From: Streptomyces lanatus
GTDB lineage: Bacteria; Actinomycetota; Actinomycetes; Streptomycetales; Streptomycetaceae
DNA length: 64,000 nucleotides
Assembly (NCBI RefSeq): GCF_014655715.1
Contig: NZ_BNBM01000025.1
Coordinates: 62,001-126,000, forward strand
Direction of reading: 5' to 3'
The first letter of the stretch is position 1. The number at the start of each line of letters is the position of its first letter. Below the pieces are notes generated by a model that made no database searches, was not told the origin of the DNA, and was given only the letters and a program-made list of their open reading frames with translations. Of the stretch, positions 1-7,825 are shown in pieces. The translations under genes were made by a program, and so were the position numbers.

Positions 1-381
1 TCGACGTTCCAGCAGAGCTGGGCCCCGGAGCAGCACGCCTCGCTGGCCGCGCTGCGCGCCGCCGAGACCGGCCGCCCGATGGTGCACGCGACTCTGACCG
101 GGGTCTCTGCCGTGTACGGGCCGAGCGGGCAGCACATAGGCCCCTGGCTGGGCACGAGCGAGAGCGGCAGCGCGGTCTACGAGGTGCCGCTGTCCGGGGG
201 CGTCACGCCGTTCGTCCGCTTCGGCGACTGGGTGGCGCTGGCCGCGCTGCTGATCGTCGCCGCGTGGTGCGCGGGCGAGGGCATCCGGATCCTGCGGCCC
301 CGGCTCAGGCGGTCCGCTCCTGAACCGCACGCACGACCCGCTCGCACAACTCGTGAGTCGCCAGCGCGTCCCGGGCGCTGA
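1..381 (+). CDS. lnt: Apolipoprotein N-acyltransferase, C-terminal part
   Basis: Only the last 126 codons lie in the window; the frame is open from base 1, so the gene starts upstream. In this family the enzyme adds the third acyl chain to the N-terminal cysteine of lipoproteins at the membrane. What is visible is the end of the carbon-nitrogen hydrolase domain (SWAPEQHASL, then RAAETGRP, as in actinobacterial Lnt), then one hydrophobic helix (WVALAALLIVAAW) and a basic tail. Its 3' end overlaps the convergent oxidoreductase gene by 77 bp. The catalytic Glu-Lys-Cys residues are expected upstream and cannot be checked here. Confidence 0.85.
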   Translation, partial: STFQQSWAPEQHASLAALRAAETGRPMVHATLTGVSAVYGPSGQHIGPWLGTSESGSAVYEVPLSGGVTPFVRFGDWVALAALLIVAAWCAGEGIRILRPRLRRSAPEPHARPARTTRESPARPGR

Positions 382-1210
382 GCACCTTGCCCGCGCGCAC
401 GGCGTCGAGGAAGGTGAGCACCGTCTGCTCGATGCCGCGCTGCCGGGCCACCGGCACCCAGTCACCGCGCCGGCGCAGGGTCGGCTGGCCCTTGTGGTCG
501 ATGACCTCGGCGAGGTTGAGGACCTGGCGCTTGGTGTCCTGTCCGGACACCTCCAGGATCTCCTCGGCCGAACCACTGAGCCGGTTCATCACTCCGAGCG
601 CGGTGAAGCCGTCCCCGGCGAGCTGGAGCACGAGATGGTGCAGCAGCCCGCCCTCGACCCGGGCGCGCACGGTGATGTCGTCGATCGGGCCTGGCACGAG
701 GAAGCGCAGTGTGTCGACGACGTGGATGAAGTCGTCGAGGATCATCGCGCGGGGCTCCTCCGGCAGCCCGATCCGGTTCTTCTGCATCAGGATCAGCTCA
801 CGCGGATGGTCGGCGCACTGCACATAGCCGGGGGCGTACCGCCGGTTGAAGCCGACGGCGAGGCTCACCTCGCGCCGCTCGGCGAGCGCCACCAGCCGCT
901 CGGAGTCGGCGAGCCGGTAGGCGAGCGGCTTGTCGACGTACGTCGGTACGCCCGCCTCGAGCAGCCGGGTCACGATCTCCGGGTGCGCGACGGTCGGCGC
1001 GTGCACGAAGGCGGCGTCGAGGCCCTCGGCGAGAAGCGAGTCGAGATCCGTGTGCCGTTGCCCCGCCGGGAGGTGGTGGGCGTCGGCGACCCGGGCGAGG
1101 GTCGCGGGCGTACGGGTCTGGAGATGCAGTTCGACCCCGGGCTGCACACCGAGCACCGGCAGGTAGGCCTTCTGCGCGATGTCACCGAGTCCGATGCAGC
1201 CGACCTTCAC
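305..1210 (-). CDS. Gfo/Idh/MocA-family NAD(P)-dependent oxidoreductase
   Basis: 301 aa. The protein starts with a Rossmann dinucleotide motif (GCIGLGDIA, residues 4-12) and carries the family's DKPLA segment with the conserved lysine, as in sugar, inositol or biliverdin-type dehydrogenases; the substrate cannot be deduced. The GTG at 1210 is chosen because AGGAG lies 8 nt upstream and because the MKVGCIGLGD start places the nucleotide site at the N-terminus; a longer in-frame extension exists but reads as the antisense of the neighbour. The start lies 29 bp inside the 3' end of the FAD monooxygenase gene on the same strand, so the two are probably one transcript. The stop overlaps the convergent lnt gene. 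Confidence 0.85.
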   Translation of the reverse strand: MKVGCIGLGDIAQKAYLPVLGVQPGVELHLQTRTPATLARVADAHHLPAGQRHTDLDSLLAEGLDAAFVHAPTVAHPEIVTRLLEAGVPTYVDKPLAYRLADSERLVALAERREVSLAVGFNRRYAPGYVQCADHPRELILMQKNRIGLPEEPRAMILDDFIHVVDTLRFLVPGPIDDITVRARVEGGLLHHLVLQLAGDGFTALGVMNRLSGSAEEILEVSGQDTKRQVLNLAEVIDHKGQPTLRRRGDWVPVARQRGIEQTVLTFLDAVRAGKVLSARDALATHELCERVVRAVQERTA

Positions 1211-2408
1211 GGGGTGTTCTCCTCTGGCGCTCGTCTGCCGTGGTCTTCCCGGCAGCATACGGCGCCTGCGGTGGCCGCCAGTCGGCGATGCCCTCGAAGC
1301 CCCGCAGGAACAGCAGCGGCGCGGCCTTGGACACCGCGGCCAGCGCCGTGTTCCGTACGGCGATGCCGGCACGGTTCGTCATCAGGTTGAGGCGGCCGAT
1401 CCGCGCGGCCTGGCGGGCGATGGCGGTCGTACGCGGGAGGCGGGCCACCGTGTACGCGGCGAGGTCGTCGCAGTGGGCGGCGAGGACGATCGCGTCCTCG
1501 ATGGCCTGGTTGCCGCCCTGCCCCAGCGTCGGCTGCATGGCGTGCGCGGCGTCCCCGATCAGGGCGACCCGGCCCCGGTGATAGGCGGGCAGCGGCTCGG
1601 TGATGTGGTGGACGTCGTGCCGCAGGACGTCGTCGGGGCGGGCGGCAGCGAGGATGGCGGGGATCGGGTCGTGCCAGTCGCCGTAGCGGCGCAGCAGTTC
1701 GGCCTTCTCGTCGTCGGGGGCGCGTCCCTCGGCGGGCGTGATCGCCGCGGCGTAGGCGTAGACGCGGCCGTCCTTGAGCGGGTGCGAGCCCCAGATACGG
1801 CCCCGGCCCCAGGTCTCGTGCGAGGCGAACTCCACGCCGGGCACCGGGATGACGACCCGCCAGGTGGTGAACCCGGAGTAGACGGCCCCGGGATGCCGCG
1901 GGAAGAGCGCCCGGCGTACGGCGGACTGGATGCCGTCGGCGGCCACCACGAGGTCGGCCTCCAGGTCGCCGTCCGCGGTGCTCACCCGCGCGGGCCGGTC
2001 GGCGTCGCCCGGGTCGGCCAGGCCCGCCGCGACCCCGGTGCGGACGGCCCCGGCCGGGAGGCGTGCGGCGAGGCTGGTGATGAGGGTGGCCCGGTGCAGC
2101 AGGACGAGGGGGCCGCCGAAGCGTTCGGCCACTGCACCGGCGTCGGTGCGGGAGAGCCAGCGCCCGGACGGGGTGCGCAGTCCCCCGTCGCCCTGCCAGG
2201 CGGCGAGGTCGCGGATCTCGTCGCCGAGGCCGATGACGTCCAGTGCGCGCAGGGAGTTGGGCGCGAGCGAGATGCCCGCGCCGATCGGCTCCAGGGCGGG
2301 TGCCCGCTCCAGCACGGTGACGTCCCAGCCGCCCTGATGCAGTGCGGCCGCGGCGGTAAGGCCTCCGATGCCGCCACCGACGACGACGGCGCGCTTCGAC
2401 TGTGCCAT
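1182..2408 (-). CDS. FAD-dependent aromatic-ring-type monooxygenase
   Basis: 408 aa, usual length for group A flavoprotein hydroxylases that use NAD(P)H and O2 to hydroxylate small, often aromatic substrates. Seen: FAD motif GGGIGG (residues 11-16), the DG motif (about 158-159) and the GDAAHA motif (285-290) followed by GQGGNQAIEDA. It is the first gene of a likely two-gene unit with the oxidoreductase downstream. It is divergent from a TetR regulator, with two matching palindromes between the two starts, which suggests control by that regulator. The preserved FAD motifs make an active enzyme likely; the substrate is unknown. The C-terminal 20 residues or so are basic and low complexity. Confidence 0.9.
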   Translation of the reverse strand: MAQSKRAVVVGGGIGGLTAAAALHQGGWDVTVLERAPALEPIGAGISLAPNSLRALDVIGLGDEIRDLAAWQGDGGLRTPSGRWLSRTDAGAVAERFGGPLVLLHRATLITSLAARLPAGAVRTGVAAGLADPGDADRPARVSTADGDLEADLVVAADGIQSAVRRALFPRHPGAVYSGFTTWRVVIPVPGVEFASHETWGRGRIWGSHPLKDGRVYAYAAAITPAEGRAPDDEKAELLRRYGDWHDPIPAILAAARPDDVLRHDVHHITEPLPAYHRGRVALIGDAAHAMQPTLGQGGNQAIEDAIVLAAHCDDLAAYTVARLPRTTAIARQAARIGRLNLMTNRAGIAVRNTALAAVSKAAPLLFLRGFEGIADWRPPQAPYAAGKTTADERQRRTPREGRLHRTR

Positions 2409-2425
2409 GGCTACCTCCTGGGGTA

Positions 2426-2439
2426 ACTACAGATGTAGT
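2426..2439. promoter_or_regulatory. TetR-type operator, copy 1
   Basis: ACTACAGATGTAGT: 6-bp arms with a 2-bp centre, 17 bp upstream of the monooxygenase start. A second copy lies 33 bp away, about three helical turns, on the regulator side. Confidence 0.7.
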
Positions 2440-2458
2440 ACCGGTATGCGCCGACTGT

Positions 2459-2472
2459 ACTACAGGCGTAGT
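2459..2472. promoter_or_regulatory. TetR-type operator, copy 2
   Basis: ACTACAGGCGTAGT: same half-sites as the copy at 2426 with one arm mismatch, 21 bp upstream of the TetR gene start. The pairing of two near-identical sites in a divergent promoter fits a regulator that represses both itself and the oxidoreductase unit. Confidence 0.7.
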
Positions 2473-2493
2473 GCGGGAGGTAGGTTGATCTCC

Positions 2494-3120
2494 ATGGCCC
2501 TGCCTTCCGACCGCGCCTCCCGCGCCGATCTCGTCGCCGACGCCGCCCTCGCGCTGCTCGCCGAGCGCGGTATGCGCGGGCTCACGCACCGGGCGGTCGA
2601 CGAGGCGGCGGGGCTGCCGCAGGGCTCGACCTCGAATCTGGCGCGCACACGGCAGGCGCTGCTGGAACTGGCGGTGCGGCGGCTCGCCGAGCGTGAGGCG
2701 CGGGTGCTCGCGCTGGAGGAGATGCCCGATCCGCGGGGCGGCCTCGACTCGCTGGCCGACGGCCTGGCGCTGGCGACCCACCGCGCCCTGACCCGCAACC
2801 GCGACCTCACACTCGCCCGCTACGAACTCGCCCTGGAGGCCACGCGCCGCCCCGAGCTGCGCGCCTACTTCGACGCGACCGGCGCCCGCTTCCGCGACCA
2901 GCTCGGCGCCCTGGTCACCGCGATGGGGTCGACGGCACCGGACCGGCATGTGCTGTCCCTGGTGGCGTGGGCGGACGGGCTGATGTTCAGCTGTGTGGCG
3001 GGGTCGTTCGGCGCGCGGGTGCCGAGCCTGGAGGAGGTGCGGGCGGGGCTGCGCGAGCTTCTCGGCGGGATGTTCGGCGATGCCTCCGCCGCCGGGAAAA
3101 CTCCTGGTGGACCGGCATGA
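2494..3120 (+). CDS. TetR-family transcriptional regulator
   Basis: 208 aa. The N-terminal helix-turn-helix occupies about residues 8-55 (LVADAALALLAERG ... RAVDEAAGLPQGSTSN); the C-terminal two thirds is the alpha-helical ligand and dimer domain. ATG 2494 is chosen because GGGAGG lies 13 to 18 nt upstream and because a start here gives a normal TetR N-terminus; the frame stays open further upstream through the operator region, which is unlikely to be coding. It is divergent from the FAD monooxygenase and two palindromes fill the gap. Inferred role: repressor of itself and the monooxygenase/oxidoreductase pair, released by an unknown small molecule. Confidence 0.88.
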   Translation: MALPSDRASRADLVADAALALLAERGMRGLTHRAVDEAAGLPQGSTSNLARTRQALLELAVRRLAEREARVLALEEMPDPRGGLDSLADGLALATHRALTRNRDLTLARYELALEATRRPELRAYFDATGARFRDQLGALVTAMGSTAPDRHVLSLVAWADGLMFSCVAGSFGARVPSLEEVRAGLRELLGGMFGDASAAGKTPGGPA

Positions 3121-3139
3121 GTTGAGCGACGATGCCGGT

Positions 3140-3652
3140 ATGACGACCGAACGCGAAGAGCCCGCCACCACCGCCGACGAGCGCACCATGCTGGAGGGCT
3201 GGCTGGACTATCACCGCCGGACCCTCGCGTGGAAGTGCGAGGGCCTGACAGACGCCCAGCTCAGGACCGCGTCCGTGGAGCCGTCCGAGCTGAGCCTGAT
3301 GGGGCTGGTGCGGCATATGGCGGAGGTGGAGCGGAGCTGGTTCCGCAGGGTGCTCGCGGCTGAGGACGCCCGCCCGATGTACTACACCGAGGAGGACCGG
3401 GACGGAGAGTTCCACCTCTCGGAGGCGGACACGTGGAAGGAGGCGTACGCCACCTGGCAGGCCGAGATCGACAGCGCCCGGCGCAACGCGGAGCGTTTCG
3501 CCCTCGACGACATCTCCGAGGGCACACACGCACGCACCGGCGAGCGGTTCAACCTCCGCTGGATCTACACGCACATGATCGAGGAGTACGCCCGTCACAA
3601 CGGCCATGCCGACCTGATCCGCGAACGCCTCGACGGCGCCACCGGCGACTGA
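3140..3652 (+). CDS. DinB-superfamily protein (DUF664 type)
   Basis: 170 aa. The segments LSLMGLVRHMAEVERSWF and YTHMIEEYARHNGHADLIRE give the three-histidine pattern of the DinB four-helix bundle, where metal is bound. In actinobacteria many members are mycothiol-dependent transferases, others have no known activity. The ATG at 3140 lies 20 bp after the TetR stop on the same strand, so it may be cotranscribed with it. No clear Shine-Dalgarno is visible before this start, but the homology begins soon after it. Confidence 0.82.
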   Translation: MTTEREEPATTADERTMLEGWLDYHRRTLAWKCEGLTDAQLRTASVEPSELSLMGLVRHMAEVERSWFRRVLAAEDARPMYYTEEDRDGEFHLSEADTWKEAYATWQAEIDSARRNAERFALDDISEGTHARTGERFNLRWIYTHMIEEYARHNGHADLIRERLDGATGD

Positions 3653-3702
3653 CGTCAGCCGGGCGGGCCCGCACCGCCCGTACGGGGGCCCGGAGATCAC
3701 CC

Positions 3703-4248
3703 ATGTGGATCAACCTCTCCTCGTCCGCTGCCCCAACGGCTGTCCGACCCAGCAGAGTTGCGCGGGTGCATCGAACGACGACCACCGCAACGCTCCTGGT
3801 CACCGTGGCCGTCTCGGCCCTCTCCGGCTGTACGACGGTCCAGCGCCCGCAGGCGCCCGGGGCACCGACGGCACCCTCACTGCCGCCGGTGCCCCGGCCG
3901 AGCGGGCACACGGAGCCGGAGGTCGTACAGGCACCGGCCCGCGAGGCCCTGGCCCTGATCGGCCCGTCCCGCAGTCCGGAGCCCGGGCGGTCCACCGCAC
4001 GCTCCACATCCACGACACCGCCGGCACCGACGCCGGCGAGGCCCGCACCCCCACCCCGCTCGCGCCCCGAGCCGGCCCCCAAGCCCCACGTCCCGAGACA
4101 GCCACCCGCCCCGGTCCCCGACCTGACGACGTCGCTGCCCGAAGCGCCCCAGGGCAACGGGGACATCTGCGCACTGGGCAAGAAGTACGGCGGCTGGCAC
4201 CCGGACAGCCCCGAGTCGAGGATCTGCGAGCAGACGTACGGTCACTGA
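3703..4248 (+). CDS. Proline-rich putative lipoprotein
   Basis: 181 aa from ATG 3703, which has GGAG 8 nt upstream; an alternative GTG at 3766 would give a neater 160-residue precursor. A hydrophobic stretch (LLVTVAVSALSGC) ends in a lipobox, LSGC, so the mature protein should be lipid-anchored outside the membrane. The middle is a long Pro/Ala/Arg/Ser linker of the cell-wall-spanning kind. The last 30 residues form a small conserved-looking domain with two cysteines (DICALGKKYGGW ... RICEQTYGH), which could form a disulfide. No enzymatic motif seen; function unknown. Confidence 0.7.
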   Translation: MWINLSSSAAPTAVRPSRVARVHRTTTTATLLVTVAVSALSGCTTVQRPQAPGAPTAPSLPPVPRPSGHTEPEVVQAPAREALALIGPSRSPEPGRSTARSTSTTPPAPTPARPAPPPRSRPEPAPKPHVPRQPPAPVPDLTTSLPEAPQGNGDICALGKKYGGWHPDSPESRICEQTYGH

Positions 4249-4260
4249 GGGCGCCGTCGC

Positions 4261-4716
4261 CTACACGCCCTCCCCCAACCACCCCTCCATCCGAAGAATC
4301 TCCGCCCGCACCCCGTCCCCGTAGCTGTCGTCCCTCAGTACCCCCGCCGCTCCTCGCGCCCGCCGCAGATGCACACGCGCGGCCTCCTCGCGGTCGAGCT
4401 TCACATAGTCGGCGGCCAGATTCAGATGCAGCGACGGGTACAGCGCCCGCACCGCCACCCCGCCCCCGGCGCCCTCCGCCTCCGTCAACGCCCGCAGATC
4501 CCAGGCCAGTTCATCTGTGGGGTCGTCCTGGGTGTCGGCGAGGTAGTGGGCCAGGGTGCACCGGTGCAGGGGGTCACCGTGCTCGCCGAGCTCCGTCCAC
4601 AGCTCCAGCAGACGTCGCCGGGCCTCCTCCCGGTCCCCGGCGTGATGGAGCATCACGACCTGCCCGATCCGTGTCAGCACGGCATCCGGCGCCGTCCGCT
4701 CCTGTCGCTCCACCAC
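4261..4716 (-). CDS. Tetratricopeptide-repeat-like cytoplasmic protein
   Basis: 151 aa. Helical throughout, with TPR-like pairs (EARRRLLELWTELGEHGD, LHLNLAADYVKLDREEAARVHLRRAR) spaced as in short helical-repeat proteins that are common in Streptomyces. There is no signal peptide, membrane segment or catalytic motif. It is convergent with the lipoprotein gene, 12 bp apart, and stands alone, with a repeat-bearing spacer upstream. Likely a protein-interaction module; partner unknown. Confidence 0.7.
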   Translation of the reverse strand: MVERQERTAPDAVLTRIGQVVMLHHAGDREEARRRLLELWTELGEHGDPLHRCTLAHYLADTQDDPTDELAWDLRALTEAEGAGGGVAVRALYPSLHLNLAADYVKLDREEAARVHLRRARGAAGVLRDDSYGDGVRAEILRMEGWLGEGV

Positions 4717-4932
4717 AGCGTCCTCCGAGCCTCGTCGGCTGATCCCACCCGACGCTAACCGCCGTCACCGGCATTCCCGGTCAGGCGGCTCCGTGCGACA
4801 TCGGGCAGGTCAGACGATGGACCGGCGCGGGTGAGGGCCGACCGGGCGTAGGGGGTGGGTGGGGAGGGACGAGGTGCCGGGGGGAGGTGAGGGACCGGAA
4901 TGTGCGGGGAGGGAGGGACGGGCGTGCGTGGC

Positions 4933-5143
4933 GCGTGCCCTCCGGGTCCAAGGGCCGACAGCGCGTCGGACTGCCCAGCGAGCGGCCGAGCCTGCCAGAG
5001 ACTGACCCACCGGGATCTCACCCCGCCTAGAACCCGCGCGTGCCCTCCGGTTCGACCGGCCGACAGCGCATGAGACATGCCCGGCGAGCGGCCGAGCCGG
5101 CCAGGGACTGCCCCACCGGGACCTCACCCCACCCAGAGCCCGC
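4933..5143. repeat. Degenerate tandem duplication, about 105 bp unit
   Basis: Copy 1 is 4933-5037 and copy 2 is 5038-5143. Both start GCGTGCCCTCCGG and share GGCCGACAGCGC, GCGAGCGGCCGAGCC and CACCGGGA-CTCACCCC in the same order, roughly 80% identical by eye. The unit sits in the 516-bp gap between the TPR-like gene and ung. Small minus-strand frames run through it and repeat a PVGQSLAGSAAR-like string, but with no ribosome site and only because the DNA repeats. Apart from this duplication I see no gene in 4717-5233. Confidence 0.8.
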
Positions 5144-5233
5144 TCCCCCAAGAGGCCGCCCAGCGCGGAACCCCGTCCCGAACAAAACCGGCCCCCCTCG
5201 GGCTCCCCCCGGCTCCCCGCGACTCACCCAGCC

Positions 5234-5917
5234 TCAGCCCAAGTCAGGAATCCGCCAGTCGATCGCCTCATGCCCCTGCCGGGCCACCGCCTCATTGATC
5301 TGTGTGAACGGGTGGGACCCGAAGAACTTCTTCGCCGACAGCGGGGAGGGGTGCGCCCCCTTCACCACCACATGGCGGGTCTCGTCGATGAGGGGGAGCT
5401 TCTTCTGGGCGTAGTTGCCCCACAGGACGAACACCGCGGGGTCGGGGCGGCCGGCGACGGCCTTGATCACGGCGTCGGTGAACTTCTCCCAGCCCTTGCC
5501 CTTGTGGGAGTTGGCCTCGCCGGAGCGGACCGTCAGTACCGCGTTGAGGAGGAGGACGCCCTGTTCGGCCCACGGCATGAGATAGCCGTTGTCGGGGACG
5601 GGGTGGCCGAGCTCCTCCTTCATCTCCTTGTAGATGTTGCGCAGGGAGGGCGGGGTCTTCACGCCGGGGCGGACCGAGAAGCACAGGCCGTGTCCCTGTC
5701 CCTCGCCGTGATACGGGTCCTGGCCGAGGATGAGGACCTTCACCTGGTCGTACGGCGTGGCCTCCAGCGCGGCGAAGACCTCCTCGCGCGGCGGGTAGAC
5801 GGGACCCTTCGCCCGCTCCTCCTCGACGAACTCCGTCAGCTCCTTGAAGTAGGTCTGCTGAAGCTCGTCGCCCAGAACCCCGCGCCAGGACTCGGGCAGC
5901 ATGGCGATGTCGGTCAC
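5234..5917 (-). CDS. ung: Uracil-DNA glycosylase, family 1
   Basis: 227 aa, normal length. The enzyme removes uracil from DNA in base-excision repair. Seen: water-activating motif GQDPYHG (residues 65-71, catalytic Asp67), uracil-binding region LLLNAVLTVR, and the leucine-loop motif HPSPLS (189-194, catalytic His189). The start MTDIAMLPESW matches family starts. The gene is monocistronic: about 120 bp upstream lies the end of an unrelated ABC lipoprotein gene, and downstream is the repeat-bearing spacer. Streptomyces often carry two ung genes; this could be either one. Confidence 0.96.
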   Translation of the reverse strand: MTDIAMLPESWRGVLGDELQQTYFKELTEFVEEERAKGPVYPPREEVFAALEATPYDQVKVLILGQDPYHGEGQGHGLCFSVRPGVKTPPSLRNIYKEMKEELGHPVPDNGYLMPWAEQGVLLLNAVLTVRSGEANSHKGKGWEKFTDAVIKAVAGRPDPAVFVLWGNYAQKKLPLIDETRHVVVKGAHPSPLSAKKFFGSHPFTQINEAVARQGHEAIDWRIPDLG

Positions 5918-5962
5918 GTCAACTTCCTTACGATGTGCGGCGAACAGTGAGGGGCGACCGCG

Positions 5963-6005
5963 CAGCGGCCACTTCCAGTCCTGAAGAACCTACAGGCGGC
6001 CGCTG
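5963..6005. terminator. Possible terminator after the ABC lipoprotein gene
   Basis: CAGCGGCC pairs with GGCCGCTG, an 8-bp stem with a 27-nt loop. It lies just past the stop of the minus-strand solute-binding gene. The long loop makes the call weak. Confidence 0.4.
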
Positions 6006-6037
6006 ACAATCGCCCCGCCCACCGCACATCCCACCCG

Positions 6038-7624
6038 CTACCAGCTGGTCTTGCGGGACAACTCCCCCACCAGCATGATCGTCGACGGGTCCAGCGCCCG
6101 CTCCGCGCCCGAGACCTCCGAGCTCGCGGCGACATACTGCCGTCCCTGCCACAGCGGCAGCAGCCGCGCGTCGTCGACCAGGATGCGCTGGGCGTCCTCG
6201 AAGTCCTTCACGACATTGCCCCGGTCGCTCTGGGCGCGGGAGTTGGGCAGCAGTGTCTCGGTGATCTTGGGCGTGACGTAGGGCGTGCCGAGTGCGTTCT
6301 GCTCACCGACGAACGGCGCGATGAAATTGTCCGCGTCGGGGAAGTCGGGGAACCAGCCACGCCCGAACACCGGGTACTCGCCCTCCTGGTAGCCGGTGAC
6401 GTATGTCTTCCAGGGGCGGGACTTGAGCGTGATCTTGAACAGGCCGGACGCGTCGAGCTGGCTCTTCAGTTCCTCGAACTCGGCCTTGGTGGCGGAGCCG
6501 TAGCGGTCGCTGGTGTACCAGAGGGTGAGCGCGACGGGGGTCGAGATGCCGGCCTCGGAGAGGATCTTGCGGGCCTTGGCCGTGCTGGGCTCGCCGTAGT
6601 CGTCGAAGAAGCCGGTGGTGTGTCCGGTGAGGCCCTTGGGGACCATGGAGTACAGCGGCTCGACGGTGTCCTTGTAGACCTTGTGGGCGATCGCGGGGCG
6701 GTCGACGACCTGGGCGATGGCCTTGCGGACGGCGGTCTTGCCGGCCATGGGGTCCTTGGGGTTGAAGACCAGGTAGTTGATCTCGGTGCCGGAGCCCTCG
6801 ATCAGCTGGAGCTCGTCATCGTCGTCGGCCTGGATGTCGACGATGTCGTCGGCGGCGAGGCCGCGGAAGGCGACGTCCAGCTTCTTGTCGCGCAGGGCGG
6901 AGACCATGGTGGGCGAGTCCTGGTAGTAGCGGATGGTCACCGCACTGTTCTTGCGCTCGCCGACGCCCTTGTAGCTGTCGTTCTTGATGAGTTCGGCCTG
7001 GTTGCCCTCGTCGTAAGACGACAGGGTGTACGGACCGGACCCGACGATGGAGGTGTCCTCGCGGAGCTTGTCCTCCGGGTACTCCTCGGGGTCGACGATC
7101 GACATCGCGGGAGTGGCGAGGACGAACGGGAAGGTCGCGTCGGCCTTGTTGAGGTGGAAGACGATCTCGCGGTCGTTCAGCACCTGGACGCGTTCGAGGC
7201 TGCCCAGCAGACCGGCGGGGCCGCCGTTGACGTTGATCTTCCGGATGCGGTCGATCGAGTACTTGACCGCCTTCGCGTCCAGGGTGTGCCCGTCGGAGAA
7301 GGTCAGGCCCTCGCGCAGCTCGCACTCGTACTTCATGTTCGAGTTGTCGGAGAACCTGCAGTTCTCGGCGGCGTCGGGCTCGGGGGTGGTCGCGCCCGAG
7401 GGGTAACTGAGGAGTGTCTGGTAAATGTTGCGGAACAATTCCCAGGAGCTGTCCCAGGACGCGGCGGGATCTAGGGTGCTGGGGGCCGCCGTCGTCCCCA
7501 CGACGATGGGGCCTTCCTCCTCCGTCGAATCGGACGAGAGGACGCCGCACCCTGCCACCAGGGACGATATGGACGCGATGGCCGCCACCTGCCGCAGGCG
7601 TCGGATCCGGTTGAACACGCGCAC
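6038..7624 (-). CDS. ABC transporter solute-binding lipoprotein, family 5
   Basis: 528 aa. Family 5 proteins capture peptides, nickel or other solutes outside the cell for an ABC importer. Seen: basic n-region, hydrophobic core and lipobox LVAGC (Cys26); then the family signature around residues 40-110 (IVVGTTAAPSTLDPA, LREGLTFSDGHTLDAKAVKYSIDR). It is an orphan: no permease or ATPase genes are adjacent, so it either shares a remote transporter or serves another role. Upstream (7625-7758) is a comparatively AT-rich stretch with a TTGACA box on the minus strand at 7730-7735, a plausible -35 element. Confidence 0.9.
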   Translation of the reverse strand: MRVFNRIRRLRQVAAIASISSLVAGCGVLSSDSTEEEGPIVVGTTAAPSTLDPAASWDSSWELFRNIYQTLLSYPSGATTPEPDAAENCRFSDNSNMKYECELREGLTFSDGHTLDAKAVKYSIDRIRKINVNGGPAGLLGSLERVQVLNDREIVFHLNKADATFPFVLATPAMSIVDPEEYPEDKLREDTSIVGSGPYTLSSYDEGNQAELIKNDSYKGVGERKNSAVTIRYYQDSPTMVSALRDKKLDVAFRGLAADDIVDIQADDDDELQLIEGSGTEINYLVFNPKDPMAGKTAVRKAIAQVVDRPAIAHKVYKDTVEPLYSMVPKGLTGHTTGFFDDYGEPSTAKARKILSEAGISTPVALTLWYTSDRYGSATKAEFEELKSQLDASGLFKITLKSRPWKTYVTGYQEGEYPVFGRGWFPDFPDADNFIAPFVGEQNALGTPYVTPKITETLLPNSRAQSDRGNVVKDFEDAQRILVDDARLLPLWQGRQYVAASSEVSGAERALDPSTIMLVGELSRKTSW

Positions 7625-7758
7625 GCTCCTCGATCTGCCATACCAAGGGTCGGCAGACGATACCGCAGTGTTCCGGCCGTTGAACCTCCCGTCTCATAGA
7701 GCATCTGTTCGTTCTTCTGGTGACTACGTTGTCAATGTTTAATGATCTTCCTCTACGC

Positions 7759-7797
7759 CGACACGGGCGCCGCTGATGCCCAGCGGCGCCCGTGTCG
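7759..7797. terminator. Strong hairpin terminator after the SDR operon
   Basis: A 17-bp perfect stem (CGACACGGGCGCCGCTG against its complement) with a 5-nt loop, 28 bp past the SDR stop on the minus strand. It also insulates the promoter of the downstream ABC lipoprotein gene. Confidence 0.85.
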
Positions 7798-7825
7798 ATG
7801 TCGTCCTCGGTGTCGTGCCTGTGGG

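Noticed and set aside
353..1390. 345-codon plus-strand frame over the first oxidoreductase gene
   Set aside because: Antisense to a well-supported Gfo/Idh/MocA gene and lacking protein-like motifs.
4755..5227. Small minus-strand frames with PVGQSLAGSAAR-like repeats as a repeat protein
   Set aside because: Each frame is short, lacks a ribosome site and repeats only because the DNA unit is duplicated; unit lengths of 105 and 106 bp change the frame between copies.
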